This document shows positions 1 through 9,086 of a stretch of DNA of 64,000 nucleotides, one piece after another (position 1 is the stretch's first letter; every line of letters starts with the position of its first letter). The DNA is taken from positions 62,001 through 126,000 of the forward strand of contig JAFGGD010000020.1 of NCBI GenBank assembly GCA_016930695.1, in the 5' to 3' direction. The DNA is from Candidatus Eisenbacteria bacterium (GTDB lineage: Bacteria; Orphanbacterota; Orphanbacteria; Orphanbacterales; Orphanbacteraceae). The notes under the pieces were generated by a model. It searched no databases. It was not told the DNA's origin and saw nothing but the letters and a program-made list of their open reading frames with translations. A program made the translations under genes and the position numbers.

Positions 1-15
1 GCGATCTCAATAACC

Positions 16-3000
16 TCAGCCGTCGGCGCGGCGGCCCACCACGATCGTGCCGATCGCCTCGGCCTTCTCGCCCCCTCGGAAGGCGTTGATCCGGAAGGGG
101 TAAACTCCCCGCGCCAGGCGATCGCCGTCGGCGTCCCTTCCGTCCCAAACGTCCGGGTTTTCGTTGTATCCCCGCTCGCGGGAGAGGTTCTCCAACGTGC
201 GAATCCGCTTCCCGGAGACCGTGAAGATCTCGATCCGGACGCGGTCCGCGGGTTGAGAGAGCTGGTAATAGAAGCCGCGCCTGTCCGGCGCCGGATTGGG
301 ATGGCAGAGGGCGTCGGTCACGCGGAGGCGGCCGTCGACGCGGAAGCCCGTCCGGACCGAGTAGGCGCCGGCGTGGAAGAGGAGCGTGTGCGATCCGCCG
401 CCCGGTTCGAGAGCGATGGCCGCCGCCCAGCGCCCGTCGCCGCCCCGGCGGAGAGAATCGGGGAGGAGCGGAAGGCCGTTCAGCTCGAAACGGACTTCTC
501 CGGCGGGGAGCGAGTCGGCGTATTCGACGAATCCCTCGGCGCGCGGATCGTCGGCGATGAAGTCTCCCTCCATCACCGCCGCGCCGTCCAAGGTGAGGGA
601 GAGGGAAAGTCCCGCGCGGAGGAGGAACGCCGAGAGGGGAGCGCCCTCGCCGTCCGCCTCGACGCGGATTTCGTAGCTCTCGTTTCGGATCGCCGGGCTC
701 CAGAGGACGCGCAGGCACGGGTCGCCGCCGGCGCTGTCCCTCTCCACGACGTAGGCGGACGGGTCGACTTCCTCGCCGGCGTCGGTGATCCGCACCGACG
801 GCTCCGGCAGGTCGCGCGGGAGGGCGATTTGCAAAACGATCTCCGGCGCCGTTCCGTCCAGGTGGCCGAGGAGGGTGTGGCCGGACGCCGCCTCGCGGCC
901 GTCCACGGAGGCGGTGATGGAGTAAGCGCTCTTCACCACCTCGATCGGGTAGCTCTTCTCCCAACCGAGGACGGAGAGGGTCAACACCTGGTTCCCCTCG
1001 GGGAGAACGAGGTCGAATTCGGCGACCCAGGCGTTCCCGTCGCGGTAGAGGGTGTCCGGCGCGAAGGTCGCCTCCCCCGCCGCGGCGGAGAGGTCCCCCC
1101 TTTCAAGGTCGATCTCCTCGGCGATCCGCAGTGTGAGGCGGACCGAGGTGGATAGCGCGTCCTCGCCGTTCCAGGGCGCGCCGTCGAACGCGATTTCCGG
1201 CGTCAGGGATGTGCGGAGCGTGTGGCTGAGCCGGTTCCCCCAGCGGTCGGTGAAGCGAACGCGGATCTCCTCGATCGCCGGGTCCGGTTTGCGGTCGTAG
1301 GCGAGGGTCCAGGTCCAGCGGTTGCTCGCCGAATCCACTCCCGCCTCGACGGTGTAGGAGGACTCGGGGAGGGCCGCGTCGTTTTCGAAGAGGAGAACCT
1401 CGTCGGTCGCCACCCATACGTCGCCGGTGAAGCGTGCGCGGAGGAGGAGAGGCGCGCCTCCGGAGCCGCCGAGCGCCAGGCCGCCGTCCGCGATCGTGTC
1501 GCCGTCGACGGTGACGGTCAGCTCCGGAGGGAAGGGGCCGATGGAGAGGGCCGGGTCGCCGAAGATCACCCAGGGGAGAATGTCGCCCCGATCGTAGGAG
1601 TAGAGTCCGGCGAAATCGGCGAGGGCGCCCGCGAAGATCTCGCCGGCGGTCCGCGATCCGGCGGCGCGGGATTCCTTGGCCGGTCGCGGATAGAGACGGT
1701 CGATCACGCACCCGTTCAACACGAGGTTGGGGGTGAGGTGTTCGGTGAGGGTGGAGCCGAAGCTGAGAATCGCGCCGGTGTTCGGGAGGAGGACCATCGT
1801 CTCGGTGATCGCTTCATCTCCCAAGGAACGGAACACCTCGAACTCGGAGGCGTCGCATGCGAAGCCCATGAAGATGTAGGGGGGCGCGTCCGGCGCGGAG
1901 CGCTCCGTCAGGTCGAAATGATCCTTGTTCCTGTAGTCCCGTCCCTCGCCGAGGAAGAGTTCGTGGGAGAGGGCGGACCGGCTCGCGTGCCCTTGATAGT
2001 TCACGGCGAAAACGCCTCGTTCGTTGACCAGGTCGAAGTAGGCGTCGAGAAGGGATTCGCCTCCGCCGCCCACCCCCGCCGTGTCCCCGCGGGCGCGGGC
2101 GATGACGCAGTCGATCTCCGCCACGTCCGGATCGTTCGGATAGTCCGGATGGGGGCACAGTTCCTGGTAGACCGACGTGTAGGGACGGAGGAGGAAGAGG
2201 GCGGTGTCGGCGCGCACGGCCGAGCTGTCGGCGATTTGCCCGGCGAGGCGGAGTGACTCGATTTCGAACTGTATCTGCGAGGCGTTTGCATAGATCCCCA
2301 CCCAGTTGACGGTTTCGAAGGTCCAAGCGTCGTCCGCGACGATCCCGTAGCGCCGCCTCCACGGTTCGTCCAACCTTTCCGTCTCGTAGAGGATGGTTTT
2401 TTCCACGAGCGCCGCCGCCTGTTCCTCCGTCTTCACCGGAAAACGCCCGATCAGGATGTCCGGGAGCGCGTCGGTCGGTCCGTCGAGAAGGACGTACCAG
2501 AGGTCGCTGGCGCTCCACCGCTCGCTCGCCATCCTGATGTAACGGCTGTAAAGCGGGTAGGAAGGGAAATAGTCGAACTCCTCTGCGTAGTCGGGATCGT
2601 TCACGTAATTCTGGGCGGCGTCCTTGTAATCCTCGTATCCGTCGCCGACCAGAAGGGCGTGGGTGGGGGGTGTGGACCAACGGGAGTGGGCGTAGAGGAG
2701 ATAGCGGCGGATCGCCTCGGGGTCCTTCACGCCGCCGTTGAATTCATCGTAGACGTCCTGCAGGCGGATCACCTCGGCGGTGAGCCCGCGGCCGGTCCTG
2801 TGCTCGGCGAGCGGTTCCATCGCTTCGACGAATCGATCGTGGGAGATGATCGGCATCGACGCCTCCCGGGTCGTCAGCCCCCCCGCCGGGTCGCGGACGA
2901 TCTTCCCCTCGCCGAGACGGCGCGCCCCCTCCACGGTGCAGGCGACATAGCGCCGGGGGCTCTCGACCGAGTCCTGCAGCGTCACCGTCCATCCCTCCCC

Positions 3001-4716
3001 TTCCGCGCGGAGCGAATCGACGGCGATCCGCGCCGGCGCGGAGGGATCGGTCACGTCGAGCACCACGATCGATGTGTCGGTGAATCCCCCCGGCTCCATC
3101 TGCACCCTCTCCTTCCCCTCGCCGGACGAGAAGAGGAGGTAGTCGTCGCGGGCGCGGTAGAGGAAGGAGGCGCGTATCTCCAGCCAATCGAGAAAACCGT
3201 ACGCGCCGCTCACATCCGTGGTTTCCGAATACCCTCGGTAACCGCGGTAGAGAAAACGGTTCTCCCCGTCCCCGAGGAGGCGGCCCGGCAGGTTCTGTTC
3301 CCCTCGATACAAGTTCGGCTTTTCCCAGTAGATGAGCACGTCCAGGAGAGTGTCCGCCGCGGCGGAGTCGAGGACCTGATAGCGGTGGTAGTGGCGGCCG
3401 TCGGTGGCGCTGTTGCTGATGGTCATGGCGCGCCATCCCCATTCGGCGGCGGTGTCCGGCGCGGGGAGGTCGACGACGATGTCCCGGTTGGAGCTGGTCC
3501 TGTTCCAGGGGAAGTAGAGGTCGGTCGTGTCGGAGAGGACGTTCATCTCATAAAGGATGTCCTCCTCCCATCGGATCGTATCGGGGAAGGAGGGGAGGGG
3601 GTCGAGACCGGCGTAGCCGCGGAGGCCGGGGCGCGTCGTGAAGGAGGCGCCCCCTCCCGAGGGGAGGAGGAAGTAGACCGCCTCGTCGGCGAAGCGGTCC
3701 TGGAAGTCGCGCTCCATCCGGTCTTCGCGGAAGCCGGGGAGCCAGGCGAGAAGCGCGTCGCCGTCGCCGAAGAGGCCGTCGCCGTCCCTGTCGCGGATCA
3801 GGAGAGGGAGCGCCTTCTCGGTGAAGGGATCCTCCCCATCCTCGAACGCCTTGTCCGACCAGCCTCGCCGGACGATGCGCACTTCCTCCGTCGTCGATCC
3901 CTCGGGGAATCCGACCGCGGCGAGTTCGTCGAACTCGATCCTGTAGAGCCCTCCCTCGCGCACGTACAGCTTGTATTCGTCCTCGCCCGCCGCCGGGCTC
4001 TTCCCCGCGCCGCCGGGACGCCGCGCCGGGCGCGTCCGATAAGAGAGGGCCTGGTCGTAGTTGGCGACGGTGGAGCGATAGAGCCCTTCCCAAGCCGGTT
4101 CGGCCGGCGCCTCTTCTCGTTCGCCGCGCTTGTCCGCGCGCCTCTCCGTGTCGGGGATGAAACGGATCCGCACCACCATCTTCTCGTGAACGCGGATCGT
4201 TCCCCCCGCCGGGTCCGCCTGGATGGGATGGATCCGAACGGGGACCATGAGTTGATGCCGGAAACGCTCGGGCGCTCCCGTCTCGACGATCGCCTCCGGA
4301 TACCATCCGCCGGTCCTGTAGAAAGCGTCGTCCACTTCCGGGAGGGAAAGGGGGATTGCCTCCGCGCTGACGATGGTGTCCCGCGGAGCCGGCGCGGCGG
4401 GCGAGCCGGGGATTTCGACGGTGCCGAGGGATTCCACCGTCGCCCGAATCGTGTATCCCTCCGGCACGCCGATCCAGCGGACACGGACCGGAAGCGCGGG
4501 ACGCCCCGGCTCGGTGGTCCGACCCGGATCGAATCCCTCGACGCGCCGGAAGAGCCGGCCCTCGACGGTCGTTTCGACGAGGCGATAAGCGCCGGCGCTC
4601 TCCCGCAGGAGAAAGTCCTCCGGCGCGCCCGCGCCGGACGCCGTTTCGCCGCCGTCGGCGCGAAGACCCGAGAGAAGAAGCAGAAGGAGAGGTAAGATGG
4701 TTCTTGTCATGGTCAT
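16..4716 (-). CDS. C25 (gingipain-family) cysteine peptidase, PorU-like sortase with FlgD-like C-terminal domain
   Basis: A secreted C25-family cysteine peptidase of about 1566 aa. I chose the start at 4716, where a hydrophobic leucine-rich signal peptide begins within a few residues; ATG at 4710 is equally possible, and the longer frame to 4821 would cover the divergent gene's start. The C25 domain carries the catalytic pair: His910 in a NYQGHAS motif and Cys954 in a GFACDASEF motif. A propeptide-like region precedes it and Ig-like segments follow. The last ~95 residues form a FlgD-like domain with NPNP-type entry and WDGRDADGD...GVYPF motifs, which resembles the C-terminus of the type IX secretion sortase PorU more than that of ordinary cargo. 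PorU removes sorting domains from exported proteins and attaches the proteins to the surface. The C25 call is firm; the PorU role is inferred, since no other type IX component is in the window. Confidence 0.85.
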   Translation of the reverse strand: MTMTRTILPLLLLLLSGLRADGGETASGAGAPEDFLLRESAGAYRLVETTVEGRLFRRVEGFDPGRTTEPGRPALPVRVRWIGVPEGYTIRATVESLGTVEIPGSPAAPAPRDTIVSAEAIPLSLPEVDDAFYRTGGWYPEAIVETGAPERFRHQLMVPVRIHPIQADPAGGTIRVHEKMVVRIRFIPDTERRADKRGEREEAPAEPAWEGLYRSTVANYDQALSYRTRPARRPGGAGKSPAAGEDEYKLYVREGGLYRIEFDELAAVGFPEGSTTEEVRIVRRGWSDKAFEDGEDPFTEKALPLLIRDRDGDGLFGDGDALLAWLPGFREDRMERDFQDRFADEAVYFLLPSGGGASFTTRPGLRGYAGLDPLPSFPDTIRWEEDILYEMNVLSDTTDLYFPWNRTSSNRDIVVDLPAPDTAAEWGWRAMTISNSATDGRHYHRYQVLDSAAADTLLDVLIYWEKPNLYRGEQNLPGRLLGDGENRFLYRGYRGYSETTDVSGAYGFLDWLEIRASFLYRARDDYLLFSSGEGKERVQMEPGGFTDTSIVVLDVTDPSAPARIAVDSLRAEGEGWTVTLQDSVESPRRYVACTVEGARRLGEGKIVRDPAGGLTTREASMPIISHDRFVEAMEPLAEHRTGRGLTAEVIRLQDVYDEFNGGVKDPEAIRRYLLYAHSRWSTPPTHALLVGDGYEDYKDAAQNYVNDPDYAEEFDYFPSYPLYSRYIRMASERWSASDLWYVLLDGPTDALPDILIGRFPVKTEEQAAALVEKTILYETERLDEPWRRRYGIVADDAWTFETVNWVGIYANASQIQFEIESLRLAGQIADSSAVRADTALFLLRPYTSVYQELCPHPDYPNDPDVAEIDCVIARARGDTAGVGGGGESLLDAYFDLVNERGVFAVNYQGHASRSALSHELFLGEGRDYRNKDHFDLTERSAPDAPPYIFMGFACDASEFEVFRSLGDEAITETMVLLPNTGAILSFGSTLTEHLTPNLVLNGCVIDRLYPRPAKESRAAGSRTAGEIFAGALADFAGLYSYDRGDILPWVIFGDPALSIGPFPPELTVTVDGDTIADGGLALGGSGGAPLLLRARFTGDVWVATDEVLLFENDAALPESSYTVEAGVDSASNRWTWTLAYDRKPDPAIEEIRVRFTDRWGNRLSHTLRTSLTPEIAFDGAPWNGEDALSTSVRLTLRIAEEIDLERGDLSAAAGEATFAPDTLYRDGNAWVAEFDLVLPEGNQVLTLSVLGWEKSYPIEVVKSAYSITASVDGREAASGHTLLGHLDGTAPEIVLQIALPRDLPEPSVRITDAGEEVDPSAYVVERDSAGGDPCLRVLWSPAIRNESYEIRVEADGEGAPLSAFLLRAGLSLSLTLDGAAVMEGDFIADDPRAEGFVEYADSLPAGEVRFELNGLPLLPDSLRRGGDGRWAAAIALEPGGGSHTLLFHAGAYSVRTGFRVDGRLRVTDALCHPNPAPDRRGFYYQLSQPADRVRIEIFTVSGKRIRTLENLSRERGYNENPDVWDGRDADGDRLARGVYPFRINAFRGGEKAEAIGTIVVGRRADG

Positions 4717-4725
4717 GATTTCGTG

Positions 4726-4734
4726 ACTATACCA
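4726..4734 (-). promoter_or_regulatory. Extended -10 promoter for the C25 peptidase
   Basis: On the minus strand the sequence reads TGGTATAGT, an extended -10 element (TGn plus TATAGT), ending 9 bases before the ATG at 4716. There is no recognisable -35 at the right distance. A start site about 7 bases downstream would give a leaderless or nearly leaderless mRNA. Confidence 0.5.
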
Positions 4735-4798
4735 TGAGCGAGCGACGGGGGGCGACCCGCGCCCGGGCGCGGCCCGGCCGCGCCGGAGGATTCCACTT

Positions 4799-6253
4799 GT
4801 GAAAAAAGATAAAACAAACACGAGCCCGGAGCCCGGCGATCTGCCGCGGGAAGAATTCCTGCGCGCCGGGGAGAGGGCGGTCCGTTGGGCGGCCGCCTAT
4901 CTGGAGGAGAATCGGAGCCTACCGGTGATGCCGGTTCGCAGGGAGGGGGAGCTTTTAGAAGCGCTCCCGGAGGAGATGCCCGAAGAGGGAGAGGCGTTGG
5001 AGAGGATCGAGGCGGACTTCCGCGATCTCGTCCTCCCCGGCGTCACCCACTGGAACCATCCCCGTTTCTTCGCCTATTTCGCGATCAGCGGGAGCGCGCC
5101 CGGCGTCCTCGGCGAGCTGTACGCGGCGGCGCTCAACACGAACGGGATGAAGTGGATCACCTGCCCCGCCTCGGCGGAGTTGGAGAAGGGGACCCTCCGT
5201 TGGCTGAGGAACGGGATCGGTCTTCCGGGCGAATTCGAGGGGATCCTCGCGGACGCCGCCTCCACCTCCACGTTGCTGGCGCTCACGGCGGCGCGCGAGA
5301 GGGCGACCGGTTTTCGCTCCCGGAGCGATGGGATCGGTCCCGAGGCGGGCCGCCTCCGTCTCTATGCGAGCGAGGAAGCGCACTCATCGGTGGAGAAGGC
5401 GGCGATTCTGATCGGCGTGGGGCTGCGCGGCGTGCGCCGGATCCCTTCGGATCAAAACTATCGTATGGACGTGGAAGCGCTCCGCGGGGCGATTCGGGAG
5501 GATCGGGAGTCGGGACGGATCCCCTTCGCGGTGGTCGCCACCGCCGGGACCACCGCGGTGAACGCGGTGGACCCTCTTCCGGAAATCGCCGACACGGCGC
5601 GCGAAGAAAAACTCTGGATGCACGTGGACGCGGCCTACGCCGGATCGGCGGCGTTCCTGCCGGAGAAGCGCGATCTCTTCCGCGGATGGGAGAGGGCGGA
5701 CACGGTCGTGGTGAACCCCCACAAGTGGCTCTTCACGCCGATCGACGCGAGCGCCTTCTTCTTCCGAGACGCCGAGGCGCTCCGCCACACGTTCTCCCTC
5801 GTGCCGGAGTACCTGCGGACGCCGGGCGAGGCGGACGAGCCGATGGACTACGGGTTCCAGCTCGGCCGTCGCTTCCGGTCGCTCAAGCTCTGGTTCGTGC
5901 TGCGGGCTTTCGGAAGGCGGGGGATCGAGGACCGTCTCCGCCGCCACATCGAACTGGCGCGCGCTTTCGCCGATCGAATCGACGCGGACCCGGAGTGGGA
6001 GCGCCTGGCGCCCGCGCCTTTCTCGACGGTCTGTTTCCGGCACCGGCCCTCCGGCGGGGAGGACGAGGCGCGTCTCGCGGAGAGGAACGCGGCGATTCTC
6101 GACCGGGTGAACCGGAGCGGCGAAGCGTACATCTCCCACGCCGTCCTCAAGGGGCGTTACGCCCTTCGCATGGCGATCGGCCACATCCGGACGACCGGCG
6201 GGGACGTGGACGCGGCGTGGAATCGTCTGCGGAAAGAGGCGGCGCGGGTCTGA
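4799..6253 (+). CDS. PLP-dependent amino-acid decarboxylase (aromatic-L-amino-acid decarboxylase family)
   Basis: A group II pyridoxal-phosphate decarboxylase of 484 aa, a normal length for the family. The start is GTG at 4799. The cofactor lysine is K309 in the NPHKW motif, preceded by the HVDAAYAGSA strand that holds the PLP-pyridine aspartate. The N-terminal HWNHPRFFAYF segment is typical of the aromatic amino-acid, tyrosine and DOPA decarboxylase subgroup. The likely reaction is decarboxylation of an aromatic L-amino acid to its amine; the substrate cannot be fixed from sequence. It is divergent from the C25 peptidase and 25-34 bp upstream of the dipeptidase gene, so those two may be co-transcribed. 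Confidence 0.88.
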   Translation: MKKDKTNTSPEPGDLPREEFLRAGERAVRWAAAYLEENRSLPVMPVRREGELLEALPEEMPEEGEALERIEADFRDLVLPGVTHWNHPRFFAYFAISGSAPGVLGELYAAALNTNGMKWITCPASAELEKGTLRWLRNGIGLPGEFEGILADAASTSTLLALTAARERATGFRSRSDGIGPEAGRLRLYASEEAHSSVEKAAILIGVGLRGVRRIPSDQNYRMDVEALRGAIREDRESGRIPFAVVATAGTTAVNAVDPLPEIADTAREEKLWMHVDAAYAGSAAFLPEKRDLFRGWERADTVVVNPHKWLFTPIDASAFFFRDAEALRHTFSLVPEYLRTPGEADEPMDYGFQLGRRFRSLKLWFVLRAFGRRGIEDRLRRHIELARAFADRIDADPEWERLAPAPFSTVCFRHRPSGGEDEARLAERNAAILDRVNRSGEAYISHAVLKGRYALRMAIGHIRTTGGDVDAAWNRLRKEAARV

Positions 6254-6287
6254 CGGAGCGACGCGAAACAGTACGGGAGTGAACGAA

Positions 6288-7307
6288 ATGAACGAAACAC
6301 GCGGGCCTGTTCCCGTCATCGATCTGCACTGCGATCTGCTCGACTACCTGGAGGCGATCGAAGGGGCTTCGCCGGACGACGCCTCGGAGATCGGCTGTGC
6401 CCTTCCCCGGTTGGCCGAGGGGGGCGTGAATCTACAGGTGTTGGCGATCTTCTCCCACACGGGGCCGGGGAGCGTCGACTTCGCGGAAGGGGAGCTCCGC
6501 CGGTATCGCCGCATCCTGCGGGAGAGGGCGGATTCGGTCGAATCGCCGGAGGACGCCGCCGCCGTGGAGGCGCTTCTCGGCTCGAAGAAGACGGGGCTCA
6601 CGGCGTCCATCGAGAACGCCTCCTCGCTCTGCGGCGAGGAGGAGCCCCTGGAGGAGGCATTCCGGCGTTTCAAGCGTTTCCGCGCCGAGGCGGGTCGCAT
6701 CCTTTATATCTCACTCACCCATCACCTGGAGAACCGGTTCGGCGGCGGGAACACGTCGGAAGCGGGACTCAAGGGGGACGGCGAGGTCTTTCTTGACTAC
6801 TTGAGCGGAAAGGGAGTCGCCGTCGATTTTTCCCACACGAGCGACGCCCTCGCCCGCGACATCCTGGATCGGATCGATTCGAAGGGACTGGCGATTCCGG
6901 TGCTGGCGAGCCATTCCAATTTCCGGGCGGTTCAGGACCATCCGAGGAATCTGCCGGACGATTCGGCGAGGGAGATCATCCGCCGCGGCGGCGTGATCGG
7001 GATCAACCTGCTCCGCTATTTTCTCGGACCCGACGATCCGAAGGCCCTTCTCCGCCACGTCGAGCACGGTCTCTCCCTCGGCGCGGAGAACGCCCTCGCT
7101 TTCGGCGCCGACTATTACTACACAAAGAACCATCCCGACAGGAGCCGCATCCCCTTCTATCATCCGGGGCAGGAACACGCGGGCCGTTATCCGGAGATCC
7201 TCCGCTCCCTGGAGGGGATTCTCGGCGATGGCGGGACCCGCGCCCTCGCCCATCAAAACGCGCTCGACTTCCTACGGCGGATGGAGGAGAGCGGCCCCGC
7301 GGCGTGA
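6288..7307 (+). CDS. Membrane dipeptidase family protein (peptidase M19)
   Basis: A zinc-dependent M19 (renal dipeptidase) family enzyme that hydrolyses dipeptides. The metal-binding DLHCD motif lies near the N-terminus. A DFSHTSD strand, an ASHSNFRAV segment and a GADYYY segment in the C-terminal half complete the TIM-barrel signature. I chose ATG at 6288; GTG at 6279 in the same frame is an alternative that adds three residues. At about 340 aa it is close to family length. There is no signal peptide, so it is probably cytoplasmic. With the upstream decarboxylase it may form a small peptide and amino-acid catabolism operon. Confidence 0.85.
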   Translation: MNETRGPVPVIDLHCDLLDYLEAIEGASPDDASEIGCALPRLAEGGVNLQVLAIFSHTGPGSVDFAEGELRRYRRILRERADSVESPEDAAAVEALLGSKKTGLTASIENASSLCGEEEPLEEAFRRFKRFRAEAGRILYISLTHHLENRFGGGNTSEAGLKGDGEVFLDYLSGKGVAVDFSHTSDALARDILDRIDSKGLAIPVLASHSNFRAVQDHPRNLPDDSAREIIRRGGVIGINLLRYFLGPDDPKALLRHVEHGLSLGAENALAFGADYYYTKNHPDRSRIPFYHPGQEHAGRYPEILRSLEGILGDGGTRALAHQNALDFLRRMEESGPAA

Positions 7308-7318
7308 GGTCTCCCCGC

Positions 7319-7347
7319 TTGACCGCTCTCCGCCGCGGTGATAGCGT
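7319..7347 (+). promoter_or_regulatory. Weak candidate promoter upstream of the VanZ-hisS-aspS genes
   Basis: TTGACC at 7319-7324 is followed after 17 bases by TAGCGT at 7342-7347, which is preceded by TGA (TGn). The -35 matches 5 of 6 but the -10 is poor. It lies in the only gap (95 bp) between the dipeptidase and the next genes. Confidence 0.3.
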
Positions 7348-7402
7348 AAACCGCTCCATTCTTGGAAGGTACGCTGCGCGATCGAACCCGTGGGGGTGAC
7401 GG

Positions 7403-7786
7403 ATGAACATAGGCCGCGGCCGGGGGGCGCGGCTCGTGGCTGCTCTGGTCTGGACGGGGGTGATGATCGCCGCTTCGTCCATCCGGAGGCTCCCCCACGA
7501 GGCGGTCCCTCTGCTACACTACGACAAGATCCTCCACGTCGTGGAGTACGGCGTCTTCGCCTGGCTATGGGGGAAGGCGATGATCGCCGTGTGGCCCCGC
7601 GTCCCGCGGCGGCGCCTCTGGATCGCCCTTCTCCTGGTCGGCGCGGCTTGGGGCGCTTTCGACGAGTGGTATCAGGGCTTCTTCGGCAGAAGCCAGGACG
7701 TGAACGATTGGCTCGCCGACGGCGTGGGCGCCGCCGTCGGCGCGGCGATCGCCCTTGCGCGGAGGCGCGGAAAGGGGGCGGCGTAG
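7403..7786 (+). CDS. VanZ-like family membrane protein
   Basis: A small integral membrane protein (127 aa) of the VanZ-like family. The family pattern is visible: a first transmembrane helix, a DKILHVVEYGVFAWLWG segment, and a C-terminal DEWYQ...GRSQDVNDWLADGVGA motif followed by a short helix. VanZ confers low-level teicoplanin resistance, but most homologues have no assigned role in the envelope. It ends directly before hisS, whose ATG starts at the next base, so the two are almost certainly co-transcribed. Confidence 0.8.
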   Translation: MNIGRGRGARLVAALVWTGVMIAASSIRRLPHEAVPLLHYDKILHVVEYGVFAWLWGKAMIAVWPRVPRRRLWIALLLVGAAWGAFDEWYQGFFGRSQDVNDWLADGVGAAVGAAIALARRRGKGAA

Positions 7787-9082
7787 ATGGCGCGCATTCA
7801 GGCGATTCGCGGCACCCAAGACCGGTACGGCGGGGCGCTCCTCCGCTGGCGCGTCATGGAGGAGCGGGTTCGGGCCGTGGCCGATCGCTTCGGCTATGAA
7901 GAGATCCGAACGCCCCTTTTCGAGGCGACGGAACTCTTTTCCCGCGGCGTCGGCATGGACACGGACATCGTCCAGAAGGAGATGTACACTTTCGCGGACC
8001 GGAAGGGGAGGAGCCTCACCCTCCGCCCGGAGGGAACGGCCTCCGTCGTTCGCGCCTATCTGGAGCACGGCATGGCCCGGGAGAGGCCGATCGCCAAGTT
8101 CTTCTACATGGGCCCCATGTTTCGCTACGAGAGACCCCAAAAGGGCCGTTTCCGGGAGTTCCACCAGTTCGGCGTGGAGGTGATCGGGAGCGACGATCCC
8201 CTGCACGACGCCGAGACGGTCGCCGTGTTCATCGCCATGCTGGAGGATCTGGGACTCTCGGGTCTCACGGTTCGCCTCGGCTCGGTGGGAGACGGCGAGT
8301 GCCGCCCCGCCTACACGGCGCTTCTTCGTTCGTATCTAAAGGAAAACGAGAAGGACCTCTGCGAGACCTGCCGGGAGAGGATCGACCGCAATCCCCTCCG
8401 CGTGCTCGACTGCAAGGCCGACGCGGGCGGACCGGTGATCGCCGGCGCCCCCTCCATTCTGGAGCACCTCTGCGGCGGTTGCCGGGACCACCTGGATCGG
8501 GTCGGCGCGGCGCTCGGCGCGGCGGGGATCCCCTATACGCACGACGCCGGACTGGTCCGCGGCCTCGACTACTACACCCGGACCGTGTACGAGGTTCACC
8601 ACGAACGGTTGGGCGCCCAGAGCGCTCTCGGAGGCGGCGGCCGCTACGACCGTTTGGTGGAGGATCTCGGGGGTCCGGCGACGCCGGGAGTGGGCTTCTC
8701 CGCAGGCATGGAGAGGATCGCCGACGTGGCGTCGTCGCTCGGCGTGGAGTGGACCGGTGAAGAGCCGCTCCGCCTCTTCGTGGCGCCGCTCGACGGAGCG
8801 GGCGAGGAAAGGGTCTTTCCGCTTCTTCTCCGGCTTCGCCGGCGCTGGCGCGTCGAGGGGAACTATCGCGCCCGAAACCTGAAAACCCAGCTCAAACACG
8901 CCGTCCGTTTCGGCGCCCGATTCGTCCTGCTCATCGGCGAGGAGGAGGCGGCGGCGGACGCGGTGTCCATCAAACGGCTCGACACGGGCGACCAAACACG
9001 CGTGAAGGCGGCGGACCTGGAGCGGGAGATCGAGTCTCTCGCCTCCGCCGGCGATGGGGACGACCGGTCCCGGAAGGAGTAG
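7787..9082 (+). CDS. hisS: Histidine--tRNA ligase
   Basis: Class II histidyl-tRNA synthetase (431 aa, normal length), which charges tRNA-His in the cytoplasm. The N-terminus begins with the IRGTQD segment. Motif 2 is around FRYERPQKGRFREFHQFG. The histidine-binding signatures are RGLDYYTRTVYEV (HisA) and a GGGGRYD loop (HisB) leading into motif 3. A C-terminal anticodon-binding alpha/beta domain of about 90 residues follows. The stop lies 4 bp before the aspS start, with the aspS ribosome-binding site AGGAG overlapping the hisS 3' end. The hisS-aspS pairing is widespread in bacteria. Confidence 0.97.
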   Translation: MARIQAIRGTQDRYGGALLRWRVMEERVRAVADRFGYEEIRTPLFEATELFSRGVGMDTDIVQKEMYTFADRKGRSLTLRPEGTASVVRAYLEHGMARERPIAKFFYMGPMFRYERPQKGRFREFHQFGVEVIGSDDPLHDAETVAVFIAMLEDLGLSGLTVRLGSVGDGECRPAYTALLRSYLKENEKDLCETCRERIDRNPLRVLDCKADAGGPVIAGAPSILEHLCGGCRDHLDRVGAALGAAGIPYTHDAGLVRGLDYYTRTVYEVHHERLGAQSALGGGGRYDRLVEDLGGPATPGVGFSAGMERIADVASSLGVEWTGEEPLRLFVAPLDGAGEERVFPLLLRLRRRWRVEGNYRARNLKTQLKHAVRFGARFVLLIGEEEAAADAVSIKRLDTGDQTRVKAADLEREIESLASAGDGDDRSRKE

Positions 9083-9086
9083 AACC

